DNA of 64,000 nucleotides from Candidatus Methylopumilus planktonicus (GTDB lineage: Bacteria > Pseudomonadota > Gammaproteobacteria > Burkholderiales > Methylophilaceae): contig NZ_CP040984.1 of assembly GCF_006364715.1 (NCBI RefSeq), positions 496,001 through 560,000 of the forward strand, in the 5' to 3' direction. A program made the translations under genes and the position numbers. Positions 51,827-61,963 of the stretch are shown piece by piece; the first letter of the stretch is position 1, and each line of letters opens with the position of its first letter. Below the pieces are notes generated by a model. The model was not told the DNA's origin. It worked only from the letters and a program-made list of their open reading frames with translations, and did no database searches.

Positions 51827-54178
51827 TTGGCACTTCAAACTGATATAATTGTTGAAACATTCCGAGTGCTTACAACCTTGTTTTTTAAAAAAAAATCAGA
51901 AACTGGAAAAGCTAGCCAAACTCCACAGGATAATAAACTTAGTGGGATTAAAAGTAAGCTTACACGTGAAGCTTGGTGGTTAAGCTTAATTTTTTTAGGC
52001 CTTTATTTAACCATCACACTTGCGACATACTCTAGCCAAGATCCATCATGGTCTCATAGCGTCAGCGGCTCAAATTCAATTCATAATGCTGGTGGGATTA
52101 TTGGTTCGTATTTATCTGATTTACTCCTCTATATTTTCGGTTTATCAAGTTGGTGGCTAAGCTTCTTATGTTTCTTTAGTATTTGGCTTCTTTATCCTCA
52201 ATACAATAAAGATTTAAAAGGCTATCGCTCTTTTTTATTTTTTAACTATTTTGGTTTCTGTCTTTTAATTTCCGCCTCGTCTGCTTTTGAAGCAGGACAT
52301 TTAATAGATCTCCCAGCTCAATTTCCATTAAGCCAAGGTGGCTTACTTGGAAAATTATTTGATCAAGCATTACTTTCCTCTTTGGGTTATGTAGGCTCAA
52401 GTATTTTCTTGATCACATCGATTGCAATCGGATTTAGCTTATTTACAGGATGGTCATGGCTTAAAATTTCAGAGCATTCAGGCCACTTTACTTTCGCTTT
52501 ATTTCAAAGATGGCAATATCGATATAGAGATTGGCAAGATCGCAAACATGGGAGAATTATAGAGCAGCAGAGATTAGAGCTTTTGGAGAGTGAGCGCAGA
52601 AAATCTGAAAATAGATCGCCATTGAATATTGAATCTTCTGACGTACAAATAAAAAAAAGTGAGCGTGTGCAAAAAGAGAAACAAATTCCATTGTTTAATT
52701 TTAGTGACAATTTATTACCGCCTCTTCATCTTTTAGATCAGCCATCAGATCAAGTCGAACCGCAATCGTCAGAAACGATTGAGTTTATATCTCGACTCAT
52801 TGAAAAGAAATTAATGGACTTTGGTATTGAAGCAAAAGTAATTTCAGCTCAACCTGGCCCTGTAATTACCCGCTATGAGTTTGAGCCAGCACCTGGCGTT
52901 AAAGGTAGTCAAGTGACTAACTTATCGAAAGATTTAGCGCGCGCACTTTCTGTTGTGAGTGTTCGTGTTGTTGAAACCATTCCTGGTAAAACATGTATGG
53001 GTTTAGAGATACCCAATCCTAAAAGGCAGATTGTTTACTTGTCAGAAATTATGAGCTCACAAATCTTCGCAGATACGAGCGCTTCTCTCACGATTGCCTT
53101 AGGAAAAGATATTTCAGGCCGTCCCGAGGTCGCTGATTTATCTAAAATGCCACATGTATTAATTGCAGGCACTACAGGCTCCGGTAAATCGGTTGCGATC
53201 AATGCATTAATCCTAAGTTTACTTTACAAAGCCAACTCTGAAAAAGTGAGGATGATTTTCATTGATCCTAAGATGCTTGAGTTATCTGTCTATGAAGGAA
53301 TCCCTCACTTGTTAGCGCCGGTCGTCACTGATATGCGTCAAGCTGCCAATGCATTAAATTGGTCTGTAGGTGAAATGGAAAGGCGTTATAAGCTGATGTC
53401 GATATTGGGCGTTCGAAACTTAGCTGGATACAATCAAAAAATTAAAGATAGTATTAAAGATGGCTCTCCTATTGCAGATCCTATAAATCCAGAAAATACT
53501 GAACCATTATCTGAAATGCCACTTATTGTAATTGTGATTGATGAGCTTGCAGATTTAATGATGGTGGTAGGCAAAAAAATTGAAGAGCTTATTGCTAGGC
53601 TTGCTCAAAAAGCCAGGGCTTCTGGTATCCACTTAGTACTAGCCACACAAAGACCCTCGGTAGACGTGATCACGGGACTCATCAAAGCTAACATTCCTGC
53701 AAGGATAGCATTTCAAGTAGCTAGCAAAATTGATTCACGAACAATCTTAGATCAAATGGGGGCCGAGACTTTGCTTGGGCAAGGCGATATGTTATATCAA
53801 CCTGCTGGATCAGGTTATCCACAAAGAATTCATGGGGCATTTGTATCTGATCAAGAAGTACATAAAGTTGTGAGTTACCTTAAGTCACATGGTGAGCCAA
53901 ATTATATTGAAGGTATTTTAACCAACGAAACTTCAGAGAGTGGAGATTACGGTGATTCTTCTTCTAATTTCTCAGGCGAGAAAGATCAGCTTTATGATGA
54001 GGCTGTTGAATTAGTATTGCGAACTAGAAAACCATCCATCTCTTCAGTTCAAAGACATTTACGCATTGGCTATAACCGTGCCGCAAGAATTATTGAGGAT
54101 ATGGAGAGAGCTGGTCTTGTTTCCGCAATGCAAAGTAATGGCAATAGAGATATCCTAGCCCCAAATCAAAATGATTAA
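51827..54178 (+). CDS. ftsK: DNA translocase FtsK
   Basis: FtsK pumps chromosome ends to the dif site during division. The 783-residue open frame has four to five N-terminal membrane segments (about 50-215), a short linker, the RecA-like motor with Walker [16 protein letters not shown] near 448, Walker [11 protein letters not shown] near 564, and a C-terminal gamma winged helix (about 715-783). The start is uncertain: the longest frame uses TTG at 51827, but a perfect TATAAT at 51844-51849 lies inside it, so a GTG at 51866 or TTG at 51878 may be real. No ATG is available. Confidence 0.95.
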   Translation: MALQTDIIVETFRVLTTLFFKKKSETGKASQTPQDNKLSGIKSKLTREAWWLSLIFLGLYLTITLATYSSQDPSWSHSVSGSNSIHNAGGIIGSYLSDLLLYIFGLSSWWLSFLCFFSIWLLYPQYNKDLKGYRSFLFFNYFGFCLLISASSAFEAGHLIDLPAQFPLSQGGLLGKLFDQALLSSLGYVGSSIFLITSIAIGFSLFTGWSWLKISEHSGHFTFALFQRWQYRYRDWQDRKHGRIIEQQRLELLESERRKSENRSPLNIESSDVQIKKSERVQKEKQIPLFNFSDNLLPPLHLLDQPSDQVEPQSSETIEFISRLIEKKLMDFGIEAKVISAQPGPVITRYEFEPAPGVKGSQVTNLSKDLARALSVVSVRVVETIPGKTCMGLEIPNPKRQIVYLSEIMSSQIFADTSASLTIALGKDISGRPEVADLSKMPHVLIAGTTGSGKSVAINALILSLLYKANSEKVRMIFIDPKMLELSVYEGIPHLLAPVVTDMRQAANALNWSVGEMERRYKLMSILGVRNLAGYNQKIKDSIKDGSPIADPINPENTEPLSEMPLIVIVIDELADLMMVVGKKIEELIARLAQKARASGIHLVLATQRPSVDVITGLIKANIPARIAFQVASKIDSRTILDQMGAETLLGQGDMLYQPAGSGYPQRIHGAFVSDQEVHKVVSYLKSHGEPNYIEGILTNETSESGDYGDSSSNFSGEKDQLYDEAVELVLRTRKPSISSVQRHLRIGYNRAARIIEDMERAGLVSAMQSNGNRDILAPNQND
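51844..51849 (+). promoter_or_regulatory. Perfect -10 hexamer inside the 5' end of the ftsK frame
   Basis: TATAAT would start transcription near 51856, downstream of the first possible ftsK codon. The -35 region at 17 bases (CATTTT) is poor. It argues for a shorter FtsK or for a second internal promoter. Confidence 0.35.
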
Positions 54179-55178
54179 ACTGTTTTCTGTTTTTCTAATT
54201 TTTTCTTTAAATGCATCTGCTGAAGGTATTTCAGATCTTAATGCTTTTGTAAGTAACGTCTCAAGTATGTCTTCTGAATTTAGTCAGGTTGTTTTAGATA
54301 AGAAGGGTTCAAAACTCCAAGATGTTGAGGGCGTAATGCTATTTAAAAGACCTAATAAGTTTAGATGGGATTATTTAAAGCCTTATCAAAATCAAATCAT
54401 TAGCGATGGTGATCGACTTTATATGTACGACCAGGATCTGAGACAAGTTTCTATTAATCCGATAGCTAAAGTTGGTGGGTCAACGCCACTCTTAATTATT
54501 GCAGGTAAAAATATTGAAAAATATTTCATACTTAAAAATATAGAAGCTCCAGTTGGAGGTGAGGCTAATCAAAATATCAACTGGGTTGAGGCTATTCCTA
54601 AGGAGGAAGGCGCTGGATTTACTAAAATCATACTTGGTTTAACCGAAAATAAATTATCAGTGATGAAAATTGTTGATGCATTTGAACACATAACAACAAT
54701 TAGTTTTAAGAATGCAAAATTTAATGTGAGCTTGACTGATAATGATTTTTTATTCAAGCTACCTAATGGCGTTGACGTTGTTCAAAACGGTGGCGCATCT
54801 AACAACTTATCGACAACACCAAATCCGAATAAAAATAAAGATGCAGAGTTAATTACTTTTGCAAATGACTGGGCAAATGCCTGGTCAACTAAAGATATTG
54901 ACCTTTATTTAAGTAAATACGCACAAGATTTTAAAGCTCCAAATGGTGATGCATTATCTTTGTGGCAAGCCTCAAGAAGGCAAAAAATATCATCACAAGG
55001 AAAGATTCTCGTTGAAATTGAAGATATAAAGTTAATTACAAAAGTCGAAAATTTTGCTCGTATACAATTTAAACAAAGATATACTTCTGACAAGCTCTCT
55101 GAGATGTCTAATAAATCACTTTTAGTTAAAAAAATAGATGGCCAGTGGTTAATTCAAGAAGAGATCTCAGGTAAATAA
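54171..55178 (+). CDS. lolA: LolA lipoprotein chaperone fused to a C-terminal NTF2-like (Cds6/SnoaL-type) domain
   Basis: LolA carries lipoproteins across the periplasm from LolCDE to the outer membrane. A signal peptide ([17 protein letters not shown]) is followed by the LolA domain to about residue 206, with [29 protein letters not shown] and the DLRQVS segment. After a linker of about 17 Asn/Pro/Thr-rich residues, residues 224-335 form an extra domain with [40 protein letters not shown] and QWLIQEE, the pattern of the NTF2-like domain at the end of Cds6-type L,D-transpeptidase-linked proteins. Normal LolA is about 200 residues. The start overlaps ftsK by eight bases; the order ftsK-lolA-rarA-serS is conventional. 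Confidence 0.9.
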   Translation: MIKLFSVFLIFSLNASAEGISDLNAFVSNVSSMSSEFSQVVLDKKGSKLQDVEGVMLFKRPNKFRWDYLKPYQNQIISDGDRLYMYDQDLRQVSINPIAKVGGSTPLLIIAGKNIEKYFILKNIEAPVGGEANQNINWVEAIPKEEGAGFTKIILGLTENKLSVMKIVDAFEHITTISFKNAKFNVSLTDNDFLFKLPNGVDVVQNGGASNNLSTTPNPNKNKDAELITFANDWANAWSTKDIDLYLSKYAQDFKAPNGDALSLWQASRRQKISSQGKILVEIEDIKLITKVENFARIQFKQRYTSDKLSEMSNKSLLVKKIDGQWLIQEEISGK

Positions 55179-55183
55179 CTCTC

Positions 55184-56488
55184 ATGAATCAAATGTTCGA
55201 ACCTAATCAGTCTCAATTGCCACTCGCTGAGTATTTAAGACCTAAATTTGTCGGAGAAATAGCAGGTCAAAAACATATTCTAGGTGAAGGTAAGTCCTTG
55301 CGTGTAGCTATTGAATCTGGAAATTTACCTTCCATGATTTTATGGGGGCCCCCAGGTGTTGGCAAAACAACCATAGCACGTGTTATTGCAAATTCTATTG
55401 ATGCGGAGTTCATATCCGTATCTGCAGTCCTATCTGGCGTTAAAGATATTCGAGAGGCTATAGAAAAAGCCCAGCTTAATTTACAGCAATATAATAAAAA
55501 AACAATTTTGTTTGTAGATGAAGTCCATCGATTTAATAAAAGTCAGCAAGATGCATTTTTGCCACACGTTGAATCAGGATTGATTACTTTTATTGGAGCG
55601 ACTACTGAGAATCCATCTTTTGAAGTTAATTCAGCCTTATTAAGTCGATCTCAAGTTTATGTTTTAAAAATGCTTGATGATGAAGATCTTCTCTTGATTT
55701 ATGAAAAAGCTAAAATTTATATTGCGCCCGACATTGAGGTAGATCTTGAAGCTAAGCAAGAGATTATTGCCTATGTAAATGGCGATGCTAGAAGGCTGCT
55801 CAATTTTTTAGAATTACTCTTTAATACAGCCACATCTTTAAAAGCCAAAAAAATTGATCGAGACTTTTTAAAGAAAACAATTACAAGCAAGGTAAGACGC
55901 TTTGACAAGGGTGGGGATCAATTTTACGACCAAATTTCAGCGCTTCATAAATCTGTGAGAGGGTCTGACCCGAATGCTGCTTTATATTGGCTTCATCGGA
56001 TGTTAGACGGAGGGGCTGATCCACTTTATTTGGCAAGAAGAATTGTTCGAATTGCCGTTGAGGATATAGGTTTAGCTGATCCAAAGGGACAAACTATAGC
56101 ACTCGAAGCCTACCAAATCTTTGAACGGCTTGGCTCACCTGAAGGTGAGTTAGCGCTTTCGAACGCAGTGATTTACCTATCGATTGCAGCGAAAAGTAAT
56201 GCGGCATATATGGCTTTCAATGAAGTGAAAGCATTTGTAGCGGAAGGGGATAATAGTGATGTGCCAGTTCATCTTCGAAACGCCCCAACTAAGCTTATGA
56301 AGGAATTAGATTACGGAAAAAACTATCGTTATGCTCACAATGAACCCGAAGCTTACGCAGCAGGAGAGAAATATTTTCCAGATAATTTAGACCCCATTGA
56401 ATTTTATAGGCCTACAACTCGAGGATTAGAGAGTAAAATTCTCGAAAAAATGAATTATTTAAAATCTCAGGACAAGCAAAAGAAATAG
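55184..56488 (+). CDS. rarA: Replication-associated recombination protein RarA (MgsA)
   Basis: RarA is an AAA+ ATPase acting at stalled replication forks, related to clamp loaders. The 434-residue protein shows [20 protein letters not shown], Walker [18 protein letters not shown] near 55-71, Walker [20 protein letters not shown] near 109, and the sensor [18 protein letters not shown]. The C-terminal tetramerisation domain with [15 protein letters not shown] is complete. It lies five bases after lolA and seven before serS. Confidence 0.97.
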   Translation: MNQMFEPNQSQLPLAEYLRPKFVGEIAGQKHILGEGKSLRVAIESGNLPSMILWGPPGVGKTTIARVIANSIDAEFISVSAVLSGVKDIREAIEKAQLNLQQYNKKTILFVDEVHRFNKSQQDAFLPHVESGLITFIGATTENPSFEVNSALLSRSQVYVLKMLDDEDLLLIYEKAKIYIAPDIEVDLEAKQEIIAYVNGDARRLLNFLELLFNTATSLKAKKIDRDFLKKTITSKVRRFDKGGDQFYDQISALHKSVRGSDPNAALYWLHRMLDGGADPLYLARRIVRIAVEDIGLADPKGQTIALEAYQIFERLGSPEGELALSNAVIYLSIAAKSNAAYMAFNEVKAFVAEGDNSDVPVHLRNAPTKLMKELDYGKNYRYAHNEPEAYAAGEKYFPDNLDPIEFYRPTTRGLESKILEKMNYLKSQDKQKK

Positions 56489-56495
56489 GTTATTT

Positions 56496-57764
56496 ATGAT
56501 TGATATTCAAATACTAAGAAATGATATTGGGATTGCTAAAGATAAACTTTTAAGTAGAGGCTTTGATCTTGATGTAGCTACTTTTCAATCATTAGAAAAT
56601 GTGCGAAAAGAACTTCAAGTGAAGACACAAGATCTTCAAGAAAAACGAAATTCTATATCAAAAGAAATTGGTATTTCTAAGTCTAAAAATGAGAATACTG
56701 ATTTGCTTATGAAGAGTGTGAATGCAATTTCAGATGATTTAAAAGCGGGCGAATCTGAATTAGCTGAGTTACAAGAAAAGATTAATCAGTTCATGCTTGA
56801 TATCCCTAATATTCCTCATGAATCTACTCCGATAGGTAAGTCAGAATCCGACAATAAAGTTTTAAAGACAGTCGGCGAGCCTAGAAAATTTACTTTTAAG
56901 ATTAAAGATCATGTGGATGTAGGTGCTCAACATGGACTTAATTTTGATTTAGGTGCAAAGCTCTCTGGTGCGCGTTTTGTAGTGATTGAAGGTAAGCTTG
57001 CAAAATTACATCGGGCTATTACCCAATATATGCTTGATACTCAAACAGATAAACATGGGTATAAGGAATGCTATACGCCTTATTTGGTTAATAGCGATTC
57101 ATTAATAGGCACAGGACAACTACCTAAATTTGAAGCTGATCTTTTTAGCCTTTCACATAATGAAAGTAAATTATATTTAATACCAACTTCTGAGGTAACG
57201 CTTACAAATTTTGTGCGAGATGAGGTCCTAAAACTGTCTGATCTTCCTATTAAATTGACTGCACATACTCCTTGTTTTAGGTCAGAGGCTGGATCTTACG
57301 GAAAAGATACGCGCGGTATGATTCGGCAGCATCAATTTGATAAAGTTGAGATGGTTCAGATTGTTCATCCAGACAAAAGTTATGATGCATTAGATGAAAT
57401 GGTTTCACATGCTGAATTTATACTTACTTCACTAGAGCTTCCATATCGATTATTATCTTTATGCTCAGGCGATATGGGTTTTGGTTCTGCAAAAACCTTC
57501 GACTTGGAAGTTTGGCTTCCGTCACAGAATACGTACCGTGAAATTTCATCTGTTTCAAATTGTGAAGCTTTCCAAGCAAGACGATTAAAAGCAAGGTTTA
57601 AGAGTGAGGATGGAAAAAATTTATTTGTTCACACATTGAACGGTTCAGGACTTGCTGTTGGGAGAACATTAGTTGCTATTATTGAGAACTATCAGAATGA
57701 AGATGGCAGTATTACAATACCTAAAGCATTAGTTTCTTATATGGGTGGCATTGAAAAGATTTAG
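56496..57764 (+). CDS. serS: Serine-tRNA ligase
   Basis: The 422-residue class II synthetase has a long N-terminal coiled-coil arm that contacts tRNA (about 28-105), then motif 2 [21 protein letters not shown] near 267 and motif 3 [15 protein letters not shown] near 390. It begins [18 protein letters not shown] as usual. Its stop codon shares TTAG with that of the convergent rpiA. Confidence 0.98.
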   Translation: MIDIQILRNDIGIAKDKLLSRGFDLDVATFQSLENVRKELQVKTQDLQEKRNSISKEIGISKSKNENTDLLMKSVNAISDDLKAGESELAELQEKINQFMLDIPNIPHESTPIGKSESDNKVLKTVGEPRKFTFKIKDHVDVGAQHGLNFDLGAKLSGARFVVIEGKLAKLHRAITQYMLDTQTDKHGYKECYTPYLVNSDSLIGTGQLPKFEADLFSLSHNESKLYLIPTSEVTLTNFVRDEVLKLSDLPIKLTAHTPCFRSEAGSYGKDTRGMIRQHQFDKVEMVQIVHPDKSYDALDEMVSHAEFILTSLELPYRLLSLCSGDMGFGSAKTFDLEVWLPSQNTYREISSVSNCEAFQARRLKARFKSEDGKNLFVHTLNGSGLAVGRTLVAIIENYQNEDGSITIPKALVSYMGGIEKI

Positions 57765-58435
57765 TTTTTCCATATCTCACGAACTTTTCCATTACTACTA
57801 ATTAAGGCACCATGCGCTATATTATAAAAAATACCATGCTCTACAATGCCGGGTGTTTGGGATAGAAGTGCATTTAATTCTTCAGTACTTTTTTCAGGAT
57901 AATTAAAATCGAGAACGAAATTACCACAGGAGGTTATCGCATACCCATCTTTTGCTGCATTAATTCTAATGTCGCCTGTACCTTTCTTCATTAAAATATT
58001 TTTAACAAGCTCCCATGCAAAGGGTTGAACTTCAGAAGGTATGGGAAAGTTATCCCCAATCTTTTTAACCAATTTAGACTCATCCGCAATGACAATAAAT
58101 TTTCTAGCAGATCGAGCTAGTAGCTTTTCTCGAACGAGATCATAGCCACGCCCTTTAAGCAATGTAAGGTCAGGTGCAATTTCATCTGCCCCATCAATAT
58201 AAAGATCAATTTCTTTGATTTGCTCCATGGCTATAATTGGCAAGCCAGCTTCTTTAGCTTTAATCATGCTAACAACAGAGCTCGATACTGTCATTATCTT
58301 TAGGTTTTCTTCTTTATTTCGTTTAGCTAAAGCATCAATAAAGTAGTTAGCGGTTGATCCTGTGCCTAAGCCAACAATCATATTTTCGCTAACATACTGT
58401 AAGGCTTGGCGTGCGACTAATTCTTTATCATTCAT
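57761..58435 (-). CDS. rpiA: Ribose-5-phosphate isomerase A
   Basis: RpiA interconverts ribose 5-phosphate and ribulose 5-phosphate, linking the oxidative branch (gnd, zwf, pgl in this window) and the RuMP cycle. The 224-residue protein has [18 protein letters not shown] near 21, [11 protein letters not shown] near 79 and [16 protein letters not shown] with the catalytic residues near 92-107. The start is the ATG at 58435, preceded by GAGAGGG at a good distance; an in-frame TTG at 58450 is less likely. Confidence 0.96.
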   Translation of the reverse strand: MNDKELVARQALQYVSENMIVGLGTGSTANYFIDALAKRNKEENLKIMTVSSSVVSMIKAKEAGLPIIAMEQIKEIDLYIDGADEIAPDLTLLKGRGYDLVREKLLARSARKFIVIADESKLVKKIGDNFPIPSEVQPFAWELVKNILMKKGTGDIRINAAKDGYAITSCGNFVLDFNYPEKSTEELNALLSQTPGIVEHGIFYNIAHGALISSNGKVREIWKN

Positions 58436-58458
58436 GATATTCCCTCTCAATGAATATT

Positions 58459-58476
58459 AGCTTTAAAGCTTATAAT
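58459..58476. promoter_or_regulatory. 12-bp palindrome plus TATAAT between rpiA and mfd
   Basis: AGCTTTAAAGCT (58459-58470) is a perfect palindrome directly followed by a perfect -10 hexamer TATAAT (58471-58476) reading toward mfd. If this promoter is used, mfd must start at 58495 or 58504. The palindrome could be an operator shared with rpiA. Confidence 0.35.
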
Positions 58477-58494
58477 ATTGCTAATTATTTATAC

Positions 58495-61400
58495 ATGCAA
58501 TATATGCCATTAGAAGCAAATTATCAAAGTAAAGAATCACTATCGACAGCTGAAATTGATGGCTCTGATAGCTATTCTCTCGTCAAATATATTCATGATG
58601 AAATTGTTAAAAGTAAAAAGTCTTTAGCAATTTTTACGGAGACTGCATTCGAAGCAAGGCGTCTTATGGAAGAGATGCTTTGGTTTAGCCCGGATTTAAA
58701 AATTAATTTGTTGCCCGATTGGGAGACTCTTCCTTACGATCACTTTTCACCCCATCCAGATCTAATCTCAGAACGACTCCTAACTCTTTACCAAGTGACT
58801 CAGAAAAGTTTTGATCTAGTTATTATTCCCGTGACCACAGCACTTCACTTATTACCCCCTAAAAGTTATATACAACAATTTAGCTTTCATTTTAGTAAAG
58901 GGCAAAAAGTTGATATTGAAGCTTTTAAAAACCAATTAACATTAAATGGATATATGAACGTGGTTCGCGTCATGGCTCCAGGAGAATTTTCAGTGAGAGG
59001 AAGTCTCATTGATTTGTTTCCTATGGGCAGTATTGTGCCATACCGCCTGGATTTCTTTGATGACGAGATTGATTCAATTCGAACATTTGATGTTGACTCG
59101 CAAAGAACACTTTATCCTGTCAATGAAATTAAACTACTCCCGGCCCGTGAATGTCCAATGGATGAAAAGTCCATTAGTATATTTCGACAAAATTATCGAG
59201 AGCATTTTGAAGGTGACCCCTCTCGCTCCTCAATTTACAAAGACATCAGCAAAGGTATTCCCATTGGAGGCATTGAATGGTACATGCCGTTATTTTTTGA
59301 AGAGATGAGTGATATTTTTAGTTATTTCTCAGACAATACGATTATTTATAAGCACGGTAATCTTGACCTGGCTTGTAGTCATTTTTGGCATGAAACTGAA
59401 AAACGTTTTCGATTGTTTGCTTATGATGCTGAGAGACCAATTTTAGAACCTCAGAATCTTTTAATTAAGCCAGATCAATTTTTTAAATCCATCAATTCAT
59501 ATAAGAAGTTCGATTTAAAACGCAAAGAAGTATATGAAAAAATTCCTGACATATCTATTGATCGGAAAAATATTCTGCCTCTATCAAAGCTTGATAATTT
59601 TATTACAGACAATCCTAAAAGAGTTTTTATATTAACGGATAGCTTGGGTCGCCGAGAAACAGTTTCTGAACTTCTAAAGTTGGCTGGCATCAAGTTTAAA
59701 GCAACAGATGACTGGTCTTCAGCAGCAGGTATTAGTGACCAAGTAGTTTTGACTGTTAGCCCACTTCATCAAGGCTATATTTCATCCCAGCATGTTGTTA
59801 TTACAGAATCTGAGCTTTATGTAAATACTGTGCGCCAATCAAGAAGACGTCATCGTGATAAGAATTTCTCAACGGATGCCATGGTCCGTGACTTATCAGA
59901 ATTAAAAGAAGGTGACCCTATTGTTCATGAACAATATGGCGTAGGTCGATTTAAAGGATTATTTAATTTAGATTTTGGTGAAGGAGAGAGTGAATTCTTA
60001 CTTTTACAATATTTTGGTGAAGATAAACTTTATGTACCAGTATCCAATCTAGAACTTATTTCTCGATACTCGGGAGGACCAGCTGAAACTGCACCCTTAC
60101 ACAGGCTCGGTTCAGACCAATGGGATAAGGCAAAGAAAAAAGCTTTAAGACAAATTCATGATACTGCTGCAGACCTCTTAAACATTTATTCGCAGCGCTC
60201 CATTAAAAAAGGCTACGCCTTCAAAATTAATTTACAAGATTATGAAAGATTCACTGATGGATTTCCATTTGAGGAGACCGATGACCAATTAACTGCAATT
60301 AATGCTGTAATTACTGATATGGAATCTCAAAAGCCTATGGATCGTCTTATATGCGGCGATGTAGGATTTGGCAAGACAGAAGTTGCATTAAGAGCAGCAT
60401 TTATAGCAGCTAATGATGGAAAGCAAGTTGCTATATTAGTACCGACAACACTTCTTGCTGAACAGCATTACAATAATTTTATGGATCGTTTTTCAGATTC
60501 TCCTATCAAGATTGCAGAAATTTCTCGGTTTAAATCTAAAAAAGAACAAGCTGAGTCGCTTGTAAGATTATCTAATGGTGAAATTGATATTATCATTGGC
60601 ACACATAGACTCATTCAAAATGACATTAAATTTAAAAATTTAGGGCTGATTATTATTGATGAGGAGCACCGTTTTGGTGTGCGCCAAAAAGAATTACTTA
60701 AATCTATGCGAGCTGAAGTGGATGTATTAACACTTACAGCGACTCCGATTCCTCGAACACTATCTATGGCTATGGAAGGTTTACGAGAGTTTTCTATTAT
60801 TTCTACTCCACCACAAAAACGTTTATCGATTAAAACATTTGTGAATAACTATTCAGAAGGCATCATTCGTGAAGCAGTTCTTAGAGAATTTAATCGAGGT
60901 GGTCAGGTATATTTCTTACATAACGATGTTGACACTATCACTTCGATGAAAGAAAAATTAGAAAAGTTAATACCTGAAGGGGTAATTGAAATCGCACATG
61001 GACAGATGAGAGAGCGAGAGCTTGAAAGAGTCATGCATGATTTTTATCAACAAAAGGCGAATATTTTACTGTGTACAACAATTATTGAAACAGGCATTGA
61101 TATTCCATCAGCCAATACAATCATTATGAATCGTGCAGACATGTTTGGACTAGCGCAACTTCATCAGTTAAGAGGTCGGGTGGGTAGATCTCACCATCAA
61201 GCCTATGCATATTTACTTGTTGATCCAGATCGGAAGATCAGCAACCATGCTCAAAAACGATTGGAAGCTATTCAGCTTCTTGAGGATTTAGGTGCAGGTT
61301 ATTATCTTGCTATTCACGATTTGGAGATTCGAGGAGCAGGTGAGTTGCTAGGTGACAATCAAAGCGGACAAATGCATGAAATTGGATTCAATTTATATTT

Positions 61401-61908
61401 AGAAATGCTTAATTATGCTGTTAAGCAGCTTAAAATTGGCAAAAAATTAAGTCTCGATACTCCGCTTCAAAAAAATACAGAAATTAATCTTCATACACCA
61501 GCCATTATTACTAATACTTATTGTGGTGATATCAATGAAAGGCTTGTTCTCTATAAGCGCTTGTCAGGACTTAGTCAGGATGAGCAATTAATGGAAATGA
61601 AAGAAGAGCTGATAGATCGTTTTGGTGTGATGCCAGAGCAAACACAATCCCTAATTTCTTTTCACGACTTAAGAATTTTTATTCAACATCTTGATATTAA
61701 AAAAATAGATGCTAGTGATGTTTCAATTCAAATTACATTTGCTAGTGATAGCAAAATTGACCCGCTGAAGCTTATTAAACTTCTAAGCGAAGATAAGCGT
61801 TGCCGAATGAATGGCCCAGATAAGATTAAAATTTCCGTGACTCTTTCCGATATCCTAGAGCGTGTAAAATTTATAAAAGATTTCTTGGTGAAAATATTCT
61901 TATCTTAA
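58495..61908 (+). CDS. mfd: Transcription-repair coupling factor Mfd
   Basis: Mfd removes RNA polymerase stalled at lesions and recruits UvrA. Domains in order: UvrB-like N-terminal part with LPDWETLPYDHFSPHPD, the RNA polymerase interaction domain with HEQYGVGRFKGLF, a RecG-like motor with Walker A ICGDVGFGKTEVALRAAF and Walker B IIIDEEHRFGVRQKE, TATPIPRTLSMAM, and a TRCF C-terminal domain. The longest frame starts at 58450 (1152 residues), but a -10 hexamer lies at 58471 and alignment with the family from memory favours the ATG at 58495 or 58504. Confidence 0.96.
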   Translation: MQYMPLEANYQSKESLSTAEIDGSDSYSLVKYIHDEIVKSKKSLAIFTETAFEARRLMEEMLWFSPDLKINLLPDWETLPYDHFSPHPDLISERLLTLYQVTQKSFDLVIIPVTTALHLLPPKSYIQQFSFHFSKGQKVDIEAFKNQLTLNGYMNVVRVMAPGEFSVRGSLIDLFPMGSIVPYRLDFFDDEIDSIRTFDVDSQRTLYPVNEIKLLPARECPMDEKSISIFRQNYREHFEGDPSRSSIYKDISKGIPIGGIEWYMPLFFEEMSDIFSYFSDNTIIYKHGNLDLACSHFWHETEKRFRLFAYDAERPILEPQNLLIKPDQFFKSINSYKKFDLKRKEVYEKIPDISIDRKNILPLSKLDNFITDNPKRVFILTDSLGRRETVSELLKLAGIKFKATDDWSSAAGISDQVVLTVSPLHQGYISSQHVVITESELYVNTVRQSRRRHRDKNFSTDAMVRDLSELKEGDPIVHEQYGVGRFKGLFNLDFGEGESEFLLLQYFGEDKLYVPVSNLELISRYSGGPAETAPLHRLGSDQWDKAKKKALRQIHDTAADLLNIYSQRSIKKGYAFKINLQDYERFTDGFPFEETDDQLTAINAVITDMESQKPMDRLICGDVGFGKTEVALRAAFIAANDGKQVAILVPTTLLAEQHYNNFMDRFSDSPIKIAEISRFKSKKEQAESLVRLSNGEIDIIIGTHRLIQNDIKFKNLGLIIIDEEHRFGVRQKELLKSMRAEVDVLTLTATPIPRTLSMAMEGLREFSIISTPPQKRLSIKTFVNNYSEGIIREAVLREFNRGGQVYFLHNDVDTITSMKEKLEKLIPEGVIEIAHGQMRERELERVMHDFYQQKANILLCTTIIETGIDIPSANTIIMNRADMFGLAQLHQLRGRVGRSHHQAYAYLLVDPDRKISNHAQKRLEAIQLLEDLGAGYYLAIHDLEIRGAGELLGDNQSGQMHEIGFNLYLEMLNYAVKQLKIGKKLSLDTPLQKNTEINLHTPAIITNTYCGDINERLVLYKRLSGLSQDEQLMEMKEELIDRFGVMPEQTQSLISFHDLRIFIQHLDIKKIDASDVSIQITFASDSKIDPLKLIKLLSEDKRCRMNGPDKIKISVTLSDILERVKFIKDFLVKIFLS

Positions 61909-61963
61909 TAGCTATAAAAAGTAGAAGAATGATTTTGTCTTATCTGACTCATCAGGATTGCTA

